A stretch of 64,000 nt of DNA from positions 1 through 64,000 of the forward strand of contig JAGHVB010000001.1 of NCBI GenBank assembly GCA_018064525.1, read 5' to 3'. The notes under the pieces are model-generated. The model had not been told where the DNA came from. It saw only the letters and a list, made by a program, of their open reading frames with translations, and did no database searches. Shown one piece after another: positions 17,059-25,241 of the stretch (position 1 is its first letter; each line of letters starts with the position of its first letter). The stretch comes from Candidatus Treponema merdequi. GTDB lineage: Bacteria > Spirochaetota > Spirochaetia > Treponematales > Treponemataceae. Both the position numbers and the translations under genes were made by a program.

Positions 17059-18410
17059 TATCTTGATTCTTTCGGAATCCACTTATTGCTTTTGTAGTAA
17101 ATGAAAAACAGGGTGCCGCTGATGAGCCATGAAATCGGATAGCAGGTGATGACTTTTATGAAGCTGTCTGTTCCGACGCATGTTGTGTAGAGCCAGATTA
17201 ATCTTGTTCCGCAGATGCCAAAGAAAGTGATGAACATTGAGATGTAAGTTTTTCCGACGCCGCCGACGATTCCGGCAAAGATTTCGTTTGGGACATATAG
17301 AAAGAATGCTGGTGTTAAGAACATGAGGATTTTCATTCCCATATCGATGACTTCTGTTTCGCCAGGGATGAACCAGCCGTAGAATGTTCTTCCGAAGAGA
17401 CGGAAAGTCAAAACGATGACTGCGGTGATTGAGTACATGATGATGATTGCCTGGATCGGACTTTTTTTGATGCGGTCATATTTTTTTGCACCAAAGTTCT
17501 GGCCGGCGAATGTGTTGAGTGACATTCCGAGTGAAGAAACTGACATCCAGAAAAGTGCATCGAGTTTTCCCCACGCTGTCCAGGCGGCAATCGTTGTCGT
17601 TGAAAATGAGTTTACGAAAGTCATCATTATAAGATTTGAAATCGTGTACATCGTCGAGTATAAGCCGGATGGAATTCCGAGGGTGATCATCTTTTTCAAA
17701 AGAGATGGTTCGACTCTGATTTTTGAAAATTCAATTTTGTAAATTCCACTTGTATGCATCAGAGGAATGAAAATCAAAATCATGCTCACGACTTGAGAAA
17801 TAACTGTCGCATACGCAACGCCAGAAACTCCCATCTTGAAAACTGCGACAAAAAGACAGTCGAGAATAATGTTTACAAAACACGCAATGACAAGAACAAA
17901 AAACGGCGTCTTTGAATCTCCGACAGCGCGCAAAATTCCAGCTCCTGTGTTGTATAAAAACATCGGAACGATTCCGATGAAAAAAATCTTCAGATAAGTA
18001 ACTGCGTTGTCAAAAATATCGGAAGGCGTTTTTATAAGTTCCATTGCAAACTCAGAAAACAAGAGCCCAAGAATCGTAACGATAATTCCCATCACCAGCG
18101 AGAGAACGACATAAGTGTGAACAGCCTGCGAAACTTTGTGATCATTTTTCGCACCAAAGAACTGTGAAATGATAATCGAAGCACCTGTTGCAAGTCCGCC
18201 GCAAAATCCGATCAAAAGATTGATGAAGAAACCAGTTCCGCCACCGACAGCAGCAAGAGCTTCTTTTCCGACAAAACGGCCGACAACAATTGCGTCGACA
18301 GTGTTATAAAGCTGCTGAAAAAACATTCCGAGCATAATCGGCAGAGTGAACGAGAGAATACTTTTCCAGATTGGTCCTTCTGTAATTGAAACAGATTTCG
18401 TTTTAAACAT
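17058..18410 (-). CDS. MATE-family multidrug/metabolite exporter
   Basis: This 450-residue inner-membrane protein has 12 hydrophobic helices. MATE signatures are visible in both halves: an N-terminal region with LPIMLGMFFQQLYNTVDAIV and VGKEALAAVGGG, and the second-half equivalent around ISNLIMMTFVNSF. It probably exports drugs or metabolites in exchange for Na+ or H+. It is a single gene divergent from tRNA-Cys; repeat copy 3 lies upstream of its start. Confidence 0.9.
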   Translation of the reverse strand: MFKTKSVSITEGPIWKSILSFTLPIMLGMFFQQLYNTVDAIVVGRFVGKEALAAVGGGTGFFINLLIGFCGGLATGASIIISQFFGAKNDHKVSQAVHTYVVLSLVMGIIVTILGLLFSEFAMELIKTPSDIFDNAVTYLKIFFIGIVPMFLYNTGAGILRAVGDSKTPFFVLVIACFVNIILDCLFVAVFKMGVSGVAYATVISQVVSMILIFIPLMHTSGIYKIEFSKIRVEPSLLKKMITLGIPSGLYSTMYTISNLIMMTFVNSFSTTTIAAWTAWGKLDALFWMSVSSLGMSLNTFAGQNFGAKKYDRIKKSPIQAIIIMYSITAVIVLTFRLFGRTFYGWFIPGETEVIDMGMKILMFLTPAFFLYVPNEIFAGIVGGVGKTYISMFITFFGICGTRLIWLYTTCVGTDSFIKVITCYPISWLISGTLFFIYYKSNKWIPKESR

Positions 18411-18447
18411 AATTCCACAATATCGTTTTTGCAGAAAATAGTCATTA

Positions 18448-18635
18448 AATTATATGTTTATATTTCAATTTCCAAAAACTTACTTCCGGTCAGAAAGCAG
18501 AGTCCGGCACCGCTAGCTAGCGTCGCTGGACATGAAAGTCGGCAAGGTAACTATCTTTCCGCCTTTCAAGTCCTGCCGGCCTCTGCTTTCTTCCCTCTCG
18601 TAAGTTTTTAGAAATATAAATATAAACATATAATT
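18448..18635 (+). repeat. Structured dispersed repeat, copy 3
   Basis: It has the same core as the other copies with two single-base changes. The outer stem is an exact 18-bp inverted repeat, AATTATATGTTTATATTT (18448-18465) with 18618-18635, different in sequence from the outer stems of copies 1 and 2. The inner stem is AGAAAGCAGAG with CTCTGCTTTCT. It lies between the divergent MATE gene and tRNA-Cys. Nothing else is seen in the 18411-18693 gap. Confidence 0.85.
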
Positions 18636-18693
18636 AATTACGATATATACTATAGACAAGAACGGTATTTTTTGATATATATAACAATACAAC

Positions 18694-18765
18694 GGCGTCG
18701 TACCCAAGTGGTAAGGGACTGGTCTGCAAAACCATCATGCCTCAGTTCGATTCTGAGCGACGCCT
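18694..18765 (+). tRNA. tRNA-Cys (GCA)
   Basis: A 72-nt cloverleaf: acceptor GGCGTCG with CGACGCC, D-arm with AAGTGGTAAGGG, anticodon loop CTGCAAA (anticodon GCA) and T-arm CTCAG-TTCGATT-CTGAG. The discriminator is T, as usual for tRNA-Cys. CCA is not encoded. Confidence 0.95.
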
Positions 18766-18769
18766 TTTC

Positions 18770-18803
18770 GGGGACTTGAGTTTTTACTTGAGTCCCTTTT
18801 TTT
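18770..18803 (+). terminator. Terminator after tRNA-Cys
   Basis: GGGACT pairs with AGTCCC, followed by seven T, five bases beyond the tRNA end. Confidence 0.85.
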
Positions 18804-18978
18804 CGAACCGGTCTTGGCTTAGCCGCGGTTCGTTTATTATAAATCGGGCCGTTCGCTTTGTCGGGCGGCTCTTTGGTTTTTAAATAGGTTTGGTGGAATT
18901 TGCCCGACTGGAAATTTGATTTTAATACGGATGTCTTTTCTTCCGCGGACTTGATACTAGTTTTGAGGTCACTTTTCG

Positions 18979-18987
18979 TGTTATAAT
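18979..18987 (+). promoter_or_regulatory. Extended -10 promoter of trxB
   Basis: TGTTATAAT is an extended -10 located 27 bases before the ATG. The -35 is weak. No other feature is seen between the tRNA terminator and this site. Confidence 0.6.
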
Positions 18988-19013
18988 CTTCAATAATTAA
19001 AACGAGGATTCCT

Positions 19014-19949
19014 ATGGCTGAAAATTCCACTGAAAAAACATACGACTTTATCATAATCGGGGCTGGAGTTGCGGGACTTGCTGCGGCTCAGTATGCGGCT
19101 CGCGGCGGGCTTAAGACTTTGGTGCTTGATTTGTCTATTCCGGGCGGACAGGCGCTTACGATTCCGAATCTCGAAAATTATCCGGGGCTTTTTCCGTCAA
19201 TAAGTGGAACTGATTTCTGCCAGAACATGAAGGAACAGGCAGAAAGTTTTGGTGCAGAAATCGTGCAGGCTTCTGTAAAGGCAATCGACAAAGTTGAAAA
19301 TACTTTCAGAATTGAAACGATAAAAGAAAAATATCTTGGCTATACAGTTTTAATTGCGACAGGTGCCGGTCACAGAAAGTTAAATGTTAAAGGTGAAATG
19401 GAACTTGAAGGCCGCGGTGTTTCTTACTGCGCAACTTGTGATGGTCCTTTTTTCAGAAACAGAAAAATATTTGTAATCGGTGGCGGCGACAGTGCATGTG
19501 ACGAAGCAATGTATCTTTCGACTTTGAGCGATGATATTACTCTTGTTCACAGAAGAGATGAACTTCGTGCACAGAAAGCAGTTGCCGACAGACTTCTTGC
19601 AAACAAAAAAGTAAAAGTTTTATTCAATTCGAAAGTAAAAGAAATCAAAGGTGAAGGCCGCGTTCAGTCGATCGAAATTGAAAATGTGCAGACTGGGGAT
19701 GTAACAGAATATCCGGCAGATGCTGTTTTCATTTTTGCCGGAATGAATCCAGTTACAGAACTTGTAGAAATGCTTCCGAAAGATGAAGCTGGTTATATTA
19801 AAACAGATGATAATATGCAGACTCTTATTCCTGGAATGTACGCAGCGGGTGATATCCGTTCAAAGTCGTTCCGTCAGGTTGTGACTGCGGTTAGTGACGG
19901 TGCGATTGCAGCTCACAGTGCAGGCGAGTTTGTGAGAAATATGAAATAA
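19014..19949 (+). CDS. trxB: Thioredoxin reductase
   Basis: This 311-residue flavoprotein has the FAD site IIIGAGVAGLAAAQYAA near residue 13, the redox-active pair in CATCDGPFF near 140, the NADPH site VIGGGDSACDEAMYLS near 160 and the C-terminal FAD motif AGDIRSKSFRQVVTAVSDG. It reduces thioredoxin with NADPH in the cytoplasm. An upstream extended -10 and GAGGA support the start. The GH3 gene starts five bases after its stop. Confidence 0.95.
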   Translation: MAENSTEKTYDFIIIGAGVAGLAAAQYAARGGLKTLVLDLSIPGGQALTIPNLENYPGLFPSISGTDFCQNMKEQAESFGAEIVQASVKAIDKVENTFRIETIKEKYLGYTVLIATGAGHRKLNVKGEMELEGRGVSYCATCDGPFFRNRKIFVIGGGDSACDEAMYLSTLSDDITLVHRRDELRAQKAVADRLLANKKVKVLFNSKVKEIKGEGRVQSIEIENVQTGDVTEYPADAVFIFAGMNPVTELVEMLPKDEAGYIKTDDNMQTLIPGMYAAGDIRSKSFRQVVTAVSDGAIAAHSAGEFVRNMK

Positions 19950-19953
19950 AAAG

Positions 19954-21822
19954 TTGTATGTGGAATTTGTGAAAATGTTTTTTTCAAAATGTAAAAATGA
20001 AAACAGTCTTTATAATTTTTGCTCAAAGAAAAATTTTCTGAAAAAAATTTCTCTCGCGATAATTTTTTCTCTTTGCAATTTTTTATTCGCACAAAATTCC
20101 ACTAAATTAAATTCTTCTGTTCAGAAAAATAAAAATGAAAACTTAATGCGCACAGTTTCACACAACAGCGCAGACATCGAATTAAATCTTGATCTTTCAA
20201 AATATCCTGATGACATAAATTTCTGGAGCGACATTCCAAATGCAGAACTTGCATATGTAATCGCGCACAGAATGACTGACGAAGAACTTTTGTCGCAGAT
20301 GCTGATGTTCGGTTGGGCAGGGGCAGAACCATCTGATCTTTTGAACTCGTGGGTACAAGACAGAGGTCTCGGCAGTGTAAAAGTTTTCGGCTGGAACACA
20401 GACAATACATATCTCGTTGCAAAATCAATTAACGCTCTTCAGCAGAAAGCGCAGACTCGAAGATTTGAAATTCCACTTTTCGTCGCAACAGATCAGGAAG
20501 GCGGATGGATCAGACACGTTAAAGGTTCAACAAGCATCACGCCTGGAAACTTGAGCATCGGAGCCGGCGGTTATCCGATTGATTCGTACTGGTCGGCATT
20601 TTATATTTCACGTGAGATTGCAGCTCTCGGAATTAACTTGAACTTTGCTCCGACAGTTGATTTGTTTACAGATCAGAAGTCGACGATTATCGGAACGCGT
20701 TCGTTTGGTGAAGATGCAGAAAAAGCCGGTGTGCTTGGCGTTGCGTTTGCTTCTGGAAGTATGGCAGCTGGAATTATCCCGACTGCGAAACATTTTCCAG
20801 GACACGGTGACACTGCAAATGACAGTCATGTTTATCTTCCGGCAATTCAGGCAGACTTTGAAACATTTCAGAACCGCGAACTTGTTCCATTTAAATATTT
20901 AATTGATGCTGATGTTCCGGCAATTATGTCCGGTCATTTGAGCTTTCCAAAAATCAGACCAAACGGAGAACCTGCATCTCTTTCTGAATATTTTCTTCAG
21001 GAAATTTTACGCGGACAGCTTGGATACAAAGGTCTTATCATCACGGACGACATGATGATGAATGGTGACACTTTGTACGCAGGCTCTTTGAAAAATGCAT
21101 TCCGCATGGCAATCGAAGCTGGAAACGATATCGTAATTTCTTCAACGACTGCTCAGCTTGATGAAGGTCTTTGGACAAGCAACATTTACAGAATGCAGAC
21201 AAATGAAGAGTTCCGTGCAAAAGTTGTAAAAGCAGTTCGCCGTGTTATCGAAATTAAATTAAATTATTTTAAGAATACAAAACCGGCTCCGCTTTATCCT
21301 GATGTGAAAACACTTGATGAACTTATTCCAGATAAAGAAGGACAGAAATTTTTCTTTGATCAGGCATGCCGTTCAATTACAGTTTACAGACAGGGTGAAC
21401 TTCCATATATTCCTTCAGATAAAAAAGTTCTGTTTGCAGGTTCTGAACCTTCATTCTTTTCAAACATGAAACGTTTTTACACAAACTACACCGAGTTCAG
21501 AATGAATTACAACATCGGACCAAATGAATCTCAATATTGCATTGATAATTTTCCATCGCGTGCATGGGACAGTGATGTAATTTTTATCTGCGTATGGGAC
21601 AAGTGGAGCTATCGTGTTGCCGAGAGTCTTAAGCCTCTTCAGGAAAAAGGAAAAAAGATTGTCGTGTTCTCAATCATGTCTCCTGTTTTAAGTTTCGATC
21701 TTGATTGGGCCGATACAGTTTTATTTGGCTACAGTTATTCTCCGTTCAGCTTTGAAGCACTTGCAGCAGTTGTGAGCGGTCAGGTTTCGGCTGGTGGAAA
21801 GTTGCCGATTTCGGTGAAGTAG
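19954..21822 (+). CDS. Exported glycoside hydrolase family 3 (beta-N-acetylhexosaminidase-like)
   Basis: This 622-residue protein has a signal peptide after a charged N-terminus (hydrophobic ISLAIIFSLCNFLFA, about residues 32-47). The GH3 barrel shows the NagZ-type loop KHFPGHGDTANDSH near 279, whose His and Asp act as acid/base in that subfamily, and the nucleophile Asp in ITDDMMMNG near 366. The ~170-residue C-terminal extension resembles the alpha/beta sandwich of two-domain GH3 enzymes. It probably releases N-acetylglucosamine from peptidoglycan or chitin fragments outside the cytoplasm. Start alternatives lie at 19954 and 19975. Confidence 0.85.
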   Translation: MYVEFVKMFFSKCKNENSLYNFCSKKNFLKKISLAIIFSLCNFLFAQNSTKLNSSVQKNKNENLMRTVSHNSADIELNLDLSKYPDDINFWSDIPNAELAYVIAHRMTDEELLSQMLMFGWAGAEPSDLLNSWVQDRGLGSVKVFGWNTDNTYLVAKSINALQQKAQTRRFEIPLFVATDQEGGWIRHVKGSTSITPGNLSIGAGGYPIDSYWSAFYISREIAALGINLNFAPTVDLFTDQKSTIIGTRSFGEDAEKAGVLGVAFASGSMAAGIIPTAKHFPGHGDTANDSHVYLPAIQADFETFQNRELVPFKYLIDADVPAIMSGHLSFPKIRPNGEPASLSEYFLQEILRGQLGYKGLIITDDMMMNGDTLYAGSLKNAFRMAIEAGNDIVISSTTAQLDEGLWTSNIYRMQTNEEFRAKVVKAVRRVIEIKLNYFKNTKPAPLYPDVKTLDELIPDKEGQKFFFDQACRSITVYRQGELPYIPSDKKVLFAGSEPSFFSNMKRFYTNYTEFRMNYNIGPNESQYCIDNFPSRAWDSDVIFICVWDKWSYRVAESLKPLQEKGKKIVVFSIMSPVLSFDLDWADTVLFGYSYSPFSFEALAAVVSGQVSAGGKLPISVK

Positions 21823-22575
21823 TTATTCCAGATAATCTGGAATCTCGCGGGCTTTTCTGTCATCGTATTTCCAGTCGTGGGCGTAAACGCTCGGAAGCTT
21901 TCCGGAGATGCGGTCGTTTTCGCACTGTAGCTGGTCTTTAATCATTGCTTTAAAAATGTTCATCAGAGGTTCCGGGTCGCAGTCCGGGTTTACAAGAGGG
22001 TGTGGATTTTGAAGTGATGTCTGTTCAGAAGAAACCGCGGTTTGTGAAATTCCACTTTCTAAATCTTTTAATTCTTTGATTAAGTAGTAGCAGGTTTCGA
22101 TTGTGCTGATGTATTCTGGTTTTGGTTCGCGTTTGAACGTGAAGATGGAACGATACTGACCGTGGAATGAGACGCGCGGGAGTGTGAGAAGCTGCGGGTT
22201 GTGTTCGATGAGTTTGCGTGAGCAGAACCAGGTTGCGTCGAGAACGAAGACTAAAAGTTTGCGGCCTGCGACTGTTTCTTTGAAGCCTTCTTTTTTTGCA
22301 GTCCATGCATCTTCACCCGGGTACATCATTACTGCAAAGTATTGAGGATCGTTTAGTAATTCGTTGAATCTTTGATTTTTGGAATAGTCCAGGCCGACGA
22401 TGATTTCAGAATCTTTTAATGCAAGATGTGTGAGTCTGCCTGTTCCTGTTCTCTGATGCTTCGCTTCTTTTGGATGCATCAGAAGAACAAATTTGATTCC
22501 GCTGTCGATTTCGGGCTTTGCGTATTCGCAGAGACAATGTGAAATCGCGCGGAAACAGTTTAAACAGCGTGCCAA
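21823..22575 (-). CDS. DTW-domain protein (tRNA-uridine aminocarboxypropyltransferase-like)
   Basis: This 250-residue protein has the N-terminal Cys cluster of the family (CLNC and HCLC), YPGED near residue 85, the DTW signature as LDATWFCSRKL near 112 and EPKPEYISTIET near 152. Characterised relatives (TapT/TrmDTW types) transfer the aminocarboxypropyl group of SAM to tRNA uridine, making acp3U. A Ser/Gln/Pro-rich stretch near residues 172-195 looks inserted and contains two DNA words repeated elsewhere in the window. It begins one base after purC ends, on the same strand. Confidence 0.82.
   Translation of the reverse strand: MARCLNCFRAISHCLCEYAKPEIDSGIKFVLLMHPKEAKHQRTGTGRLTHLALKDSEIIVGLDYSKNQRFNELLNDPQYFAVMMYPGEDAWTAKKEGFKETVAGRKLLVFVLDATWFCSRKLIEHNPQLLTLPRVSFHGQYRSIFTFKREPKPEYISTIETCYYLIKELKDLESGISQTAVSSEQTSLQNPHPLVNPDCDPEPLMNIFKAMIKDQLQCENDRISGKLPSVYAHDWKYDDRKAREIPDYLE
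22002..22020. repeat. 19-bp exact repeat, partner at 17040-17058
   Basis: This is the second copy of GTGGATTTTGAAGTGATGT. Here it lies in the inserted-looking linker of the DTW protein and is translated. Confidence 0.8.
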
Positions 22576-22576
22576 A

Positions 22577-23437
22577 TTATTTACCGCAGATGCGAGTCTG
22601 ACACTCGTGATACAATGCAGAAGTTTTTGCTACAACGTCATCAGGAATGCTCTTGATGTTAGCATCTCCTGCGAGGTTGTTGTCTTTGAGCCAGTCACGG
22701 ATGAACTGTTTGTCATACGATGCAGGGCTTGTTCCAACTTTGTATTCTGCTTTGTTCCAGAAACGGCTTGAGTCTGGAGTTAAAACTTCGTCAGCTAAAA
22801 CGAGGTCACCGTTTTCATCGAGACCAAATTCAAATTTTGTATCTGCGATGATGATTCCGTTTTTGTTAGCGTGTTCGTAGCATTTCTTGTAGATTGCAAG
22901 TGCTGCTTCTTCGATTTTTGTTCCGAGGTTTTTGCCAGGATATTTTTTATCGAGGTCATCTTTCATGAAGTCGATTGTTACATTGATGTCGTGTCCTTCT
23001 GCAGCTTTTGTAGATGGAGTTACGATTGGTTCATCAAGCTTTTCAGCCTGCTGGTATTCTTTATCAAATTTATGTCCTAAGAATTCTTCGCCTTTTTTGT
23101 AAGCTTCGAACATAGAACCGAACATGTATCCGCGAACGATAACTTCGTAAGGAATCATCTGAAGTTTCTTAACTAAAATTGTGCGTCCTTCAAATTCAGG
23201 TTTCTGAAAATCCTGTGGCATGTCTTTGAGATTTGAAGAAATCATGTGGTTTTTACAGATGTCTTTTGTGTAATCAAACCAGAAGTTGGAAAGTGCGTTT
23301 AAAACCTTTCCCTTGTCTGTAACCATTGTTGGAAGAATAACATCGAATGCAGAAATACGGTCAGTTGTAACGATGACCATGCGTCCGTCTTCCAGATCGT
23401 AAACTTCGCGAACTTTTCCGCTGATAATTTTTTTCAT
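22577..23437 (-). CDS. purC: Phosphoribosylaminoimidazole-succinocarboxamide synthase
   Basis: This 286-residue purine enzyme joins CAIR and Asp to SAICAR using ATP. The N-terminus KIISGKVREVYDLEDG, the middle IPYEVIVRGYMFGSMFEAYK and the end motif ADEVLTPDSSRFW are SAICAR-synthase signatures. An open frame extends upstream, but the ATG at 23437 behind GAGG gives the normal family N-terminus. The gene follows the xylulokinase terminator and is probably co-transcribed with the DTW gene. Confidence 0.93.
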   Translation of the reverse strand: MKKIISGKVREVYDLEDGRMVIVTTDRISAFDVILPTMVTDKGKVLNALSNFWFDYTKDICKNHMISSNLKDMPQDFQKPEFEGRTILVKKLQMIPYEVIVRGYMFGSMFEAYKKGEEFLGHKFDKEYQQAEKLDEPIVTPSTKAAEGHDINVTIDFMKDDLDKKYPGKNLGTKIEEAALAIYKKCYEHANKNGIIIADTKFEFGLDENGDLVLADEVLTPDSSRFWNKAEYKVGTSPASYDKQFIRDWLKDNNLAGDANIKSIPDDVVAKTSALYHECQTRICGK

Positions 23438-23498
23438 GGATAGAACCTCGTAAAAGAAATGATATTGATATAATAGCGATTTCGGTGGGAATAAGCAA

Positions 23499-23532
23499 TA
23501 AAAAAGGGAACTCCGATTAAGAAGTTCCCTTT
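23499..23532 (-). terminator. Terminator after xylulokinase
   Basis: On the minus strand AAGGGAACTTC pairs with the GAGTTCCCTT arm and is followed by a T run, about 40 bases after the xylB stop. Confidence 0.8.
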
Positions 23533-23573
23533 GAAAAAGCAAATTGAGATCCCAAGGTTAACTTTGGATTTTT

Positions 23574-25058
23574 TTATTTGTACATTGGTGAGAGTGTTTC
23601 TACAACCTTTGTATATTCTGCGTATGCTTTGTCGTAGGCTGCAACGTTTGCTGCGATAGGATCTGCGCTCTTTGATGTATCGAGTGTGATGTGTTCTGCA
23701 CAGAGTTTTGCGATGTCGCATTTTCCGTTCTGGTTTTTGAGACACCAGAGAGCCTGAACGGCTCCTCCGAGGGCAGCTGCTTCGTCGAGGGCTGGAACAC
23801 GGATCGGAAGGTTCATTACATCGGCTGCAATCTGGCGCCAGAGTGGAGATTTAGAACCGCCTCCGATAAGTCTGATTTCTTTTGGCTGGAATCCGAGTTT
23901 TCTGAAAGCGTCGAGTCCGCCGCGCATTGCAAATACTGCAGATTCAAGTGAAGCACGTGCGATGTTTGCACGGTTTGTATTTGCAGAAGTCATTCCTGTG
24001 ATGCTTGCTCTTCCGTTTGGAAGGTTAGGAGTTCTTTCTCCGTTGAAGAATGGAATTACAAGAACGCCTTCTGAACCGCAAGGAGCTTCTGATGCAACTT
24101 TATCAAGATCTTTTACATCGAGTTCGAAAAGTCCGCGTACAAATTCTGTAGCAACTGTACAGTTCATTGTACAGAGAAGCGGGAGCCATCCGCCGGTTGA
24201 AGAACAGAATCCAGAAAGTCCGTTAGCAGGATCTGAAATCGGTTTGTCAGAATATCCGTACAAAGTTCCAGAAGTTCCCATAGACATAGTTAAGAAACCG
24301 TCAGCAACTGTACCAGTTCCAACAGCACCCATCATATTGTCACCGCCACCAGCAGAAACAGGAATTCCTTCTGGAATTCCATAAAGTTCAGAAGCCTTTG
24401 CAGAAACTTTTCCGGCTGGTTTTTCAGGTTCAATTAATTCTGGTAAAAGGCTCAAAAGTTTTGGATCGATGATGTCACAGATTTTTTTAGACCAGCATCT
24501 GTTCTTTGAATCAAAGAGAGCTGTTCCAGATGCGTCACCGTATTCCATTACGTATTCGCCTGTGAGTTTGTAGTTTAAGTAGTCATGTGGAAGCATGATG
24601 TAGCGGAGAGAAGCAAATGCTTCCGGCTTGTTGTCTTTGAGCCACATGATTTTTGGAGCTGTAAATCCAGGAAGCATCAGGTTTCCGAGAAGCTTAACAA
24701 CTTTTTTGTCGCCGCCTGCTTTTTTTGTGATGTATTCACACTGTTTTGTTGTTGCTGTATCGCACCAGAGTTTGATGTTGTAAAGTGCTTTTCCGCTTTC
24801 ATCAAGTGGAACAAAACCGTGCTGCTGTCCAGACACGCCGATAGCTTCAATTGTTTTTTTGTTTTCTGCAGAAAGCTTTGAGAAGCAGACTTCGAGTCCT
24901 TTGTCAAACCATTCAGTTTTCTGTTCTCGTGTTCCGTCTGCTTCAGAAATTAATTCCATCGGACAAGAAGCCTTTTCGATGATTTCCTTTTTTTCATAGT
25001 CGTAGATTACGACTTTCATACTCTGTGTTCCAAGGTCGATACCTGCAACAGTTTTCAT
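23574..25058 (-). CDS. xylB: Xylulokinase (FGGY family)
   Basis: This 494-residue FGGY sugar kinase begins with the phosphate-binding GIDLGTQSMKVV and has the substrate-loop motif GVSGQQHGFVPL typical of xylulokinases, an ATP-domain AGGGDNMMGAVG and the FGGY C-terminal signature IRLIGGGSKSPLWRQI. It phosphorylates D-xylulose for the pentose phosphate pathway. No xylose isomerase is in the window. It has its own promoter with a palindrome at the expected start point. Confidence 0.9.
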   Translation of the reverse strand: MKTVAGIDLGTQSMKVVIYDYEKKEIIEKASCPMELISEADGTREQKTEWFDKGLEVCFSKLSAENKKTIEAIGVSGQQHGFVPLDESGKALYNIKLWCDTATTKQCEYITKKAGGDKKVVKLLGNLMLPGFTAPKIMWLKDNKPEAFASLRYIMLPHDYLNYKLTGEYVMEYGDASGTALFDSKNRCWSKKICDIIDPKLLSLLPELIEPEKPAGKVSAKASELYGIPEGIPVSAGGGDNMMGAVGTGTVADGFLTMSMGTSGTLYGYSDKPISDPANGLSGFCSSTGGWLPLLCTMNCTVATEFVRGLFELDVKDLDKVASEAPCGSEGVLVIPFFNGERTPNLPNGRASITGMTSANTNRANIARASLESAVFAMRGGLDAFRKLGFQPKEIRLIGGGSKSPLWRQIAADVMNLPIRVPALDEAAALGGAVQALWCLKNQNGKCDIAKLCAEHITLDTSKSADPIAANVAAYDKAYAEYTKVVETLSPMYK

Positions 25059-25144
25059 AATTTATTCCTCCAGTGGAATTATAGAATGTGATGGAATTTT
25101 CTAAAAATTAGAATTCATTCCAGAAATTGATGTTTTTTCCGTGC

Positions 25145-25187
25145 TCGTGCACGATAATATAGTACAACTGCGACACGAATAAGTCAA
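25145..25187 (-). promoter_or_regulatory. xylB promoter with operator-like palindrome
   Basis: On the minus strand TTGACT (25187-25182), a 17-bp spacer and TACTAT (25164-25159) predict a start near 25152. An exact 10-bp palindrome TCGTGCACGA (25145-25154) covers that start, a natural position for a repressor. The cognate regulator is not in the window. No gene lies in the rest of the 25059-25241 gap. Confidence 0.6.
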
Positions 25188-25241
25188 GAATTGAATGGGC
25201 GGATTTTATAAAGTGAGTGAATTTTTATAGTTATCGTAAAG

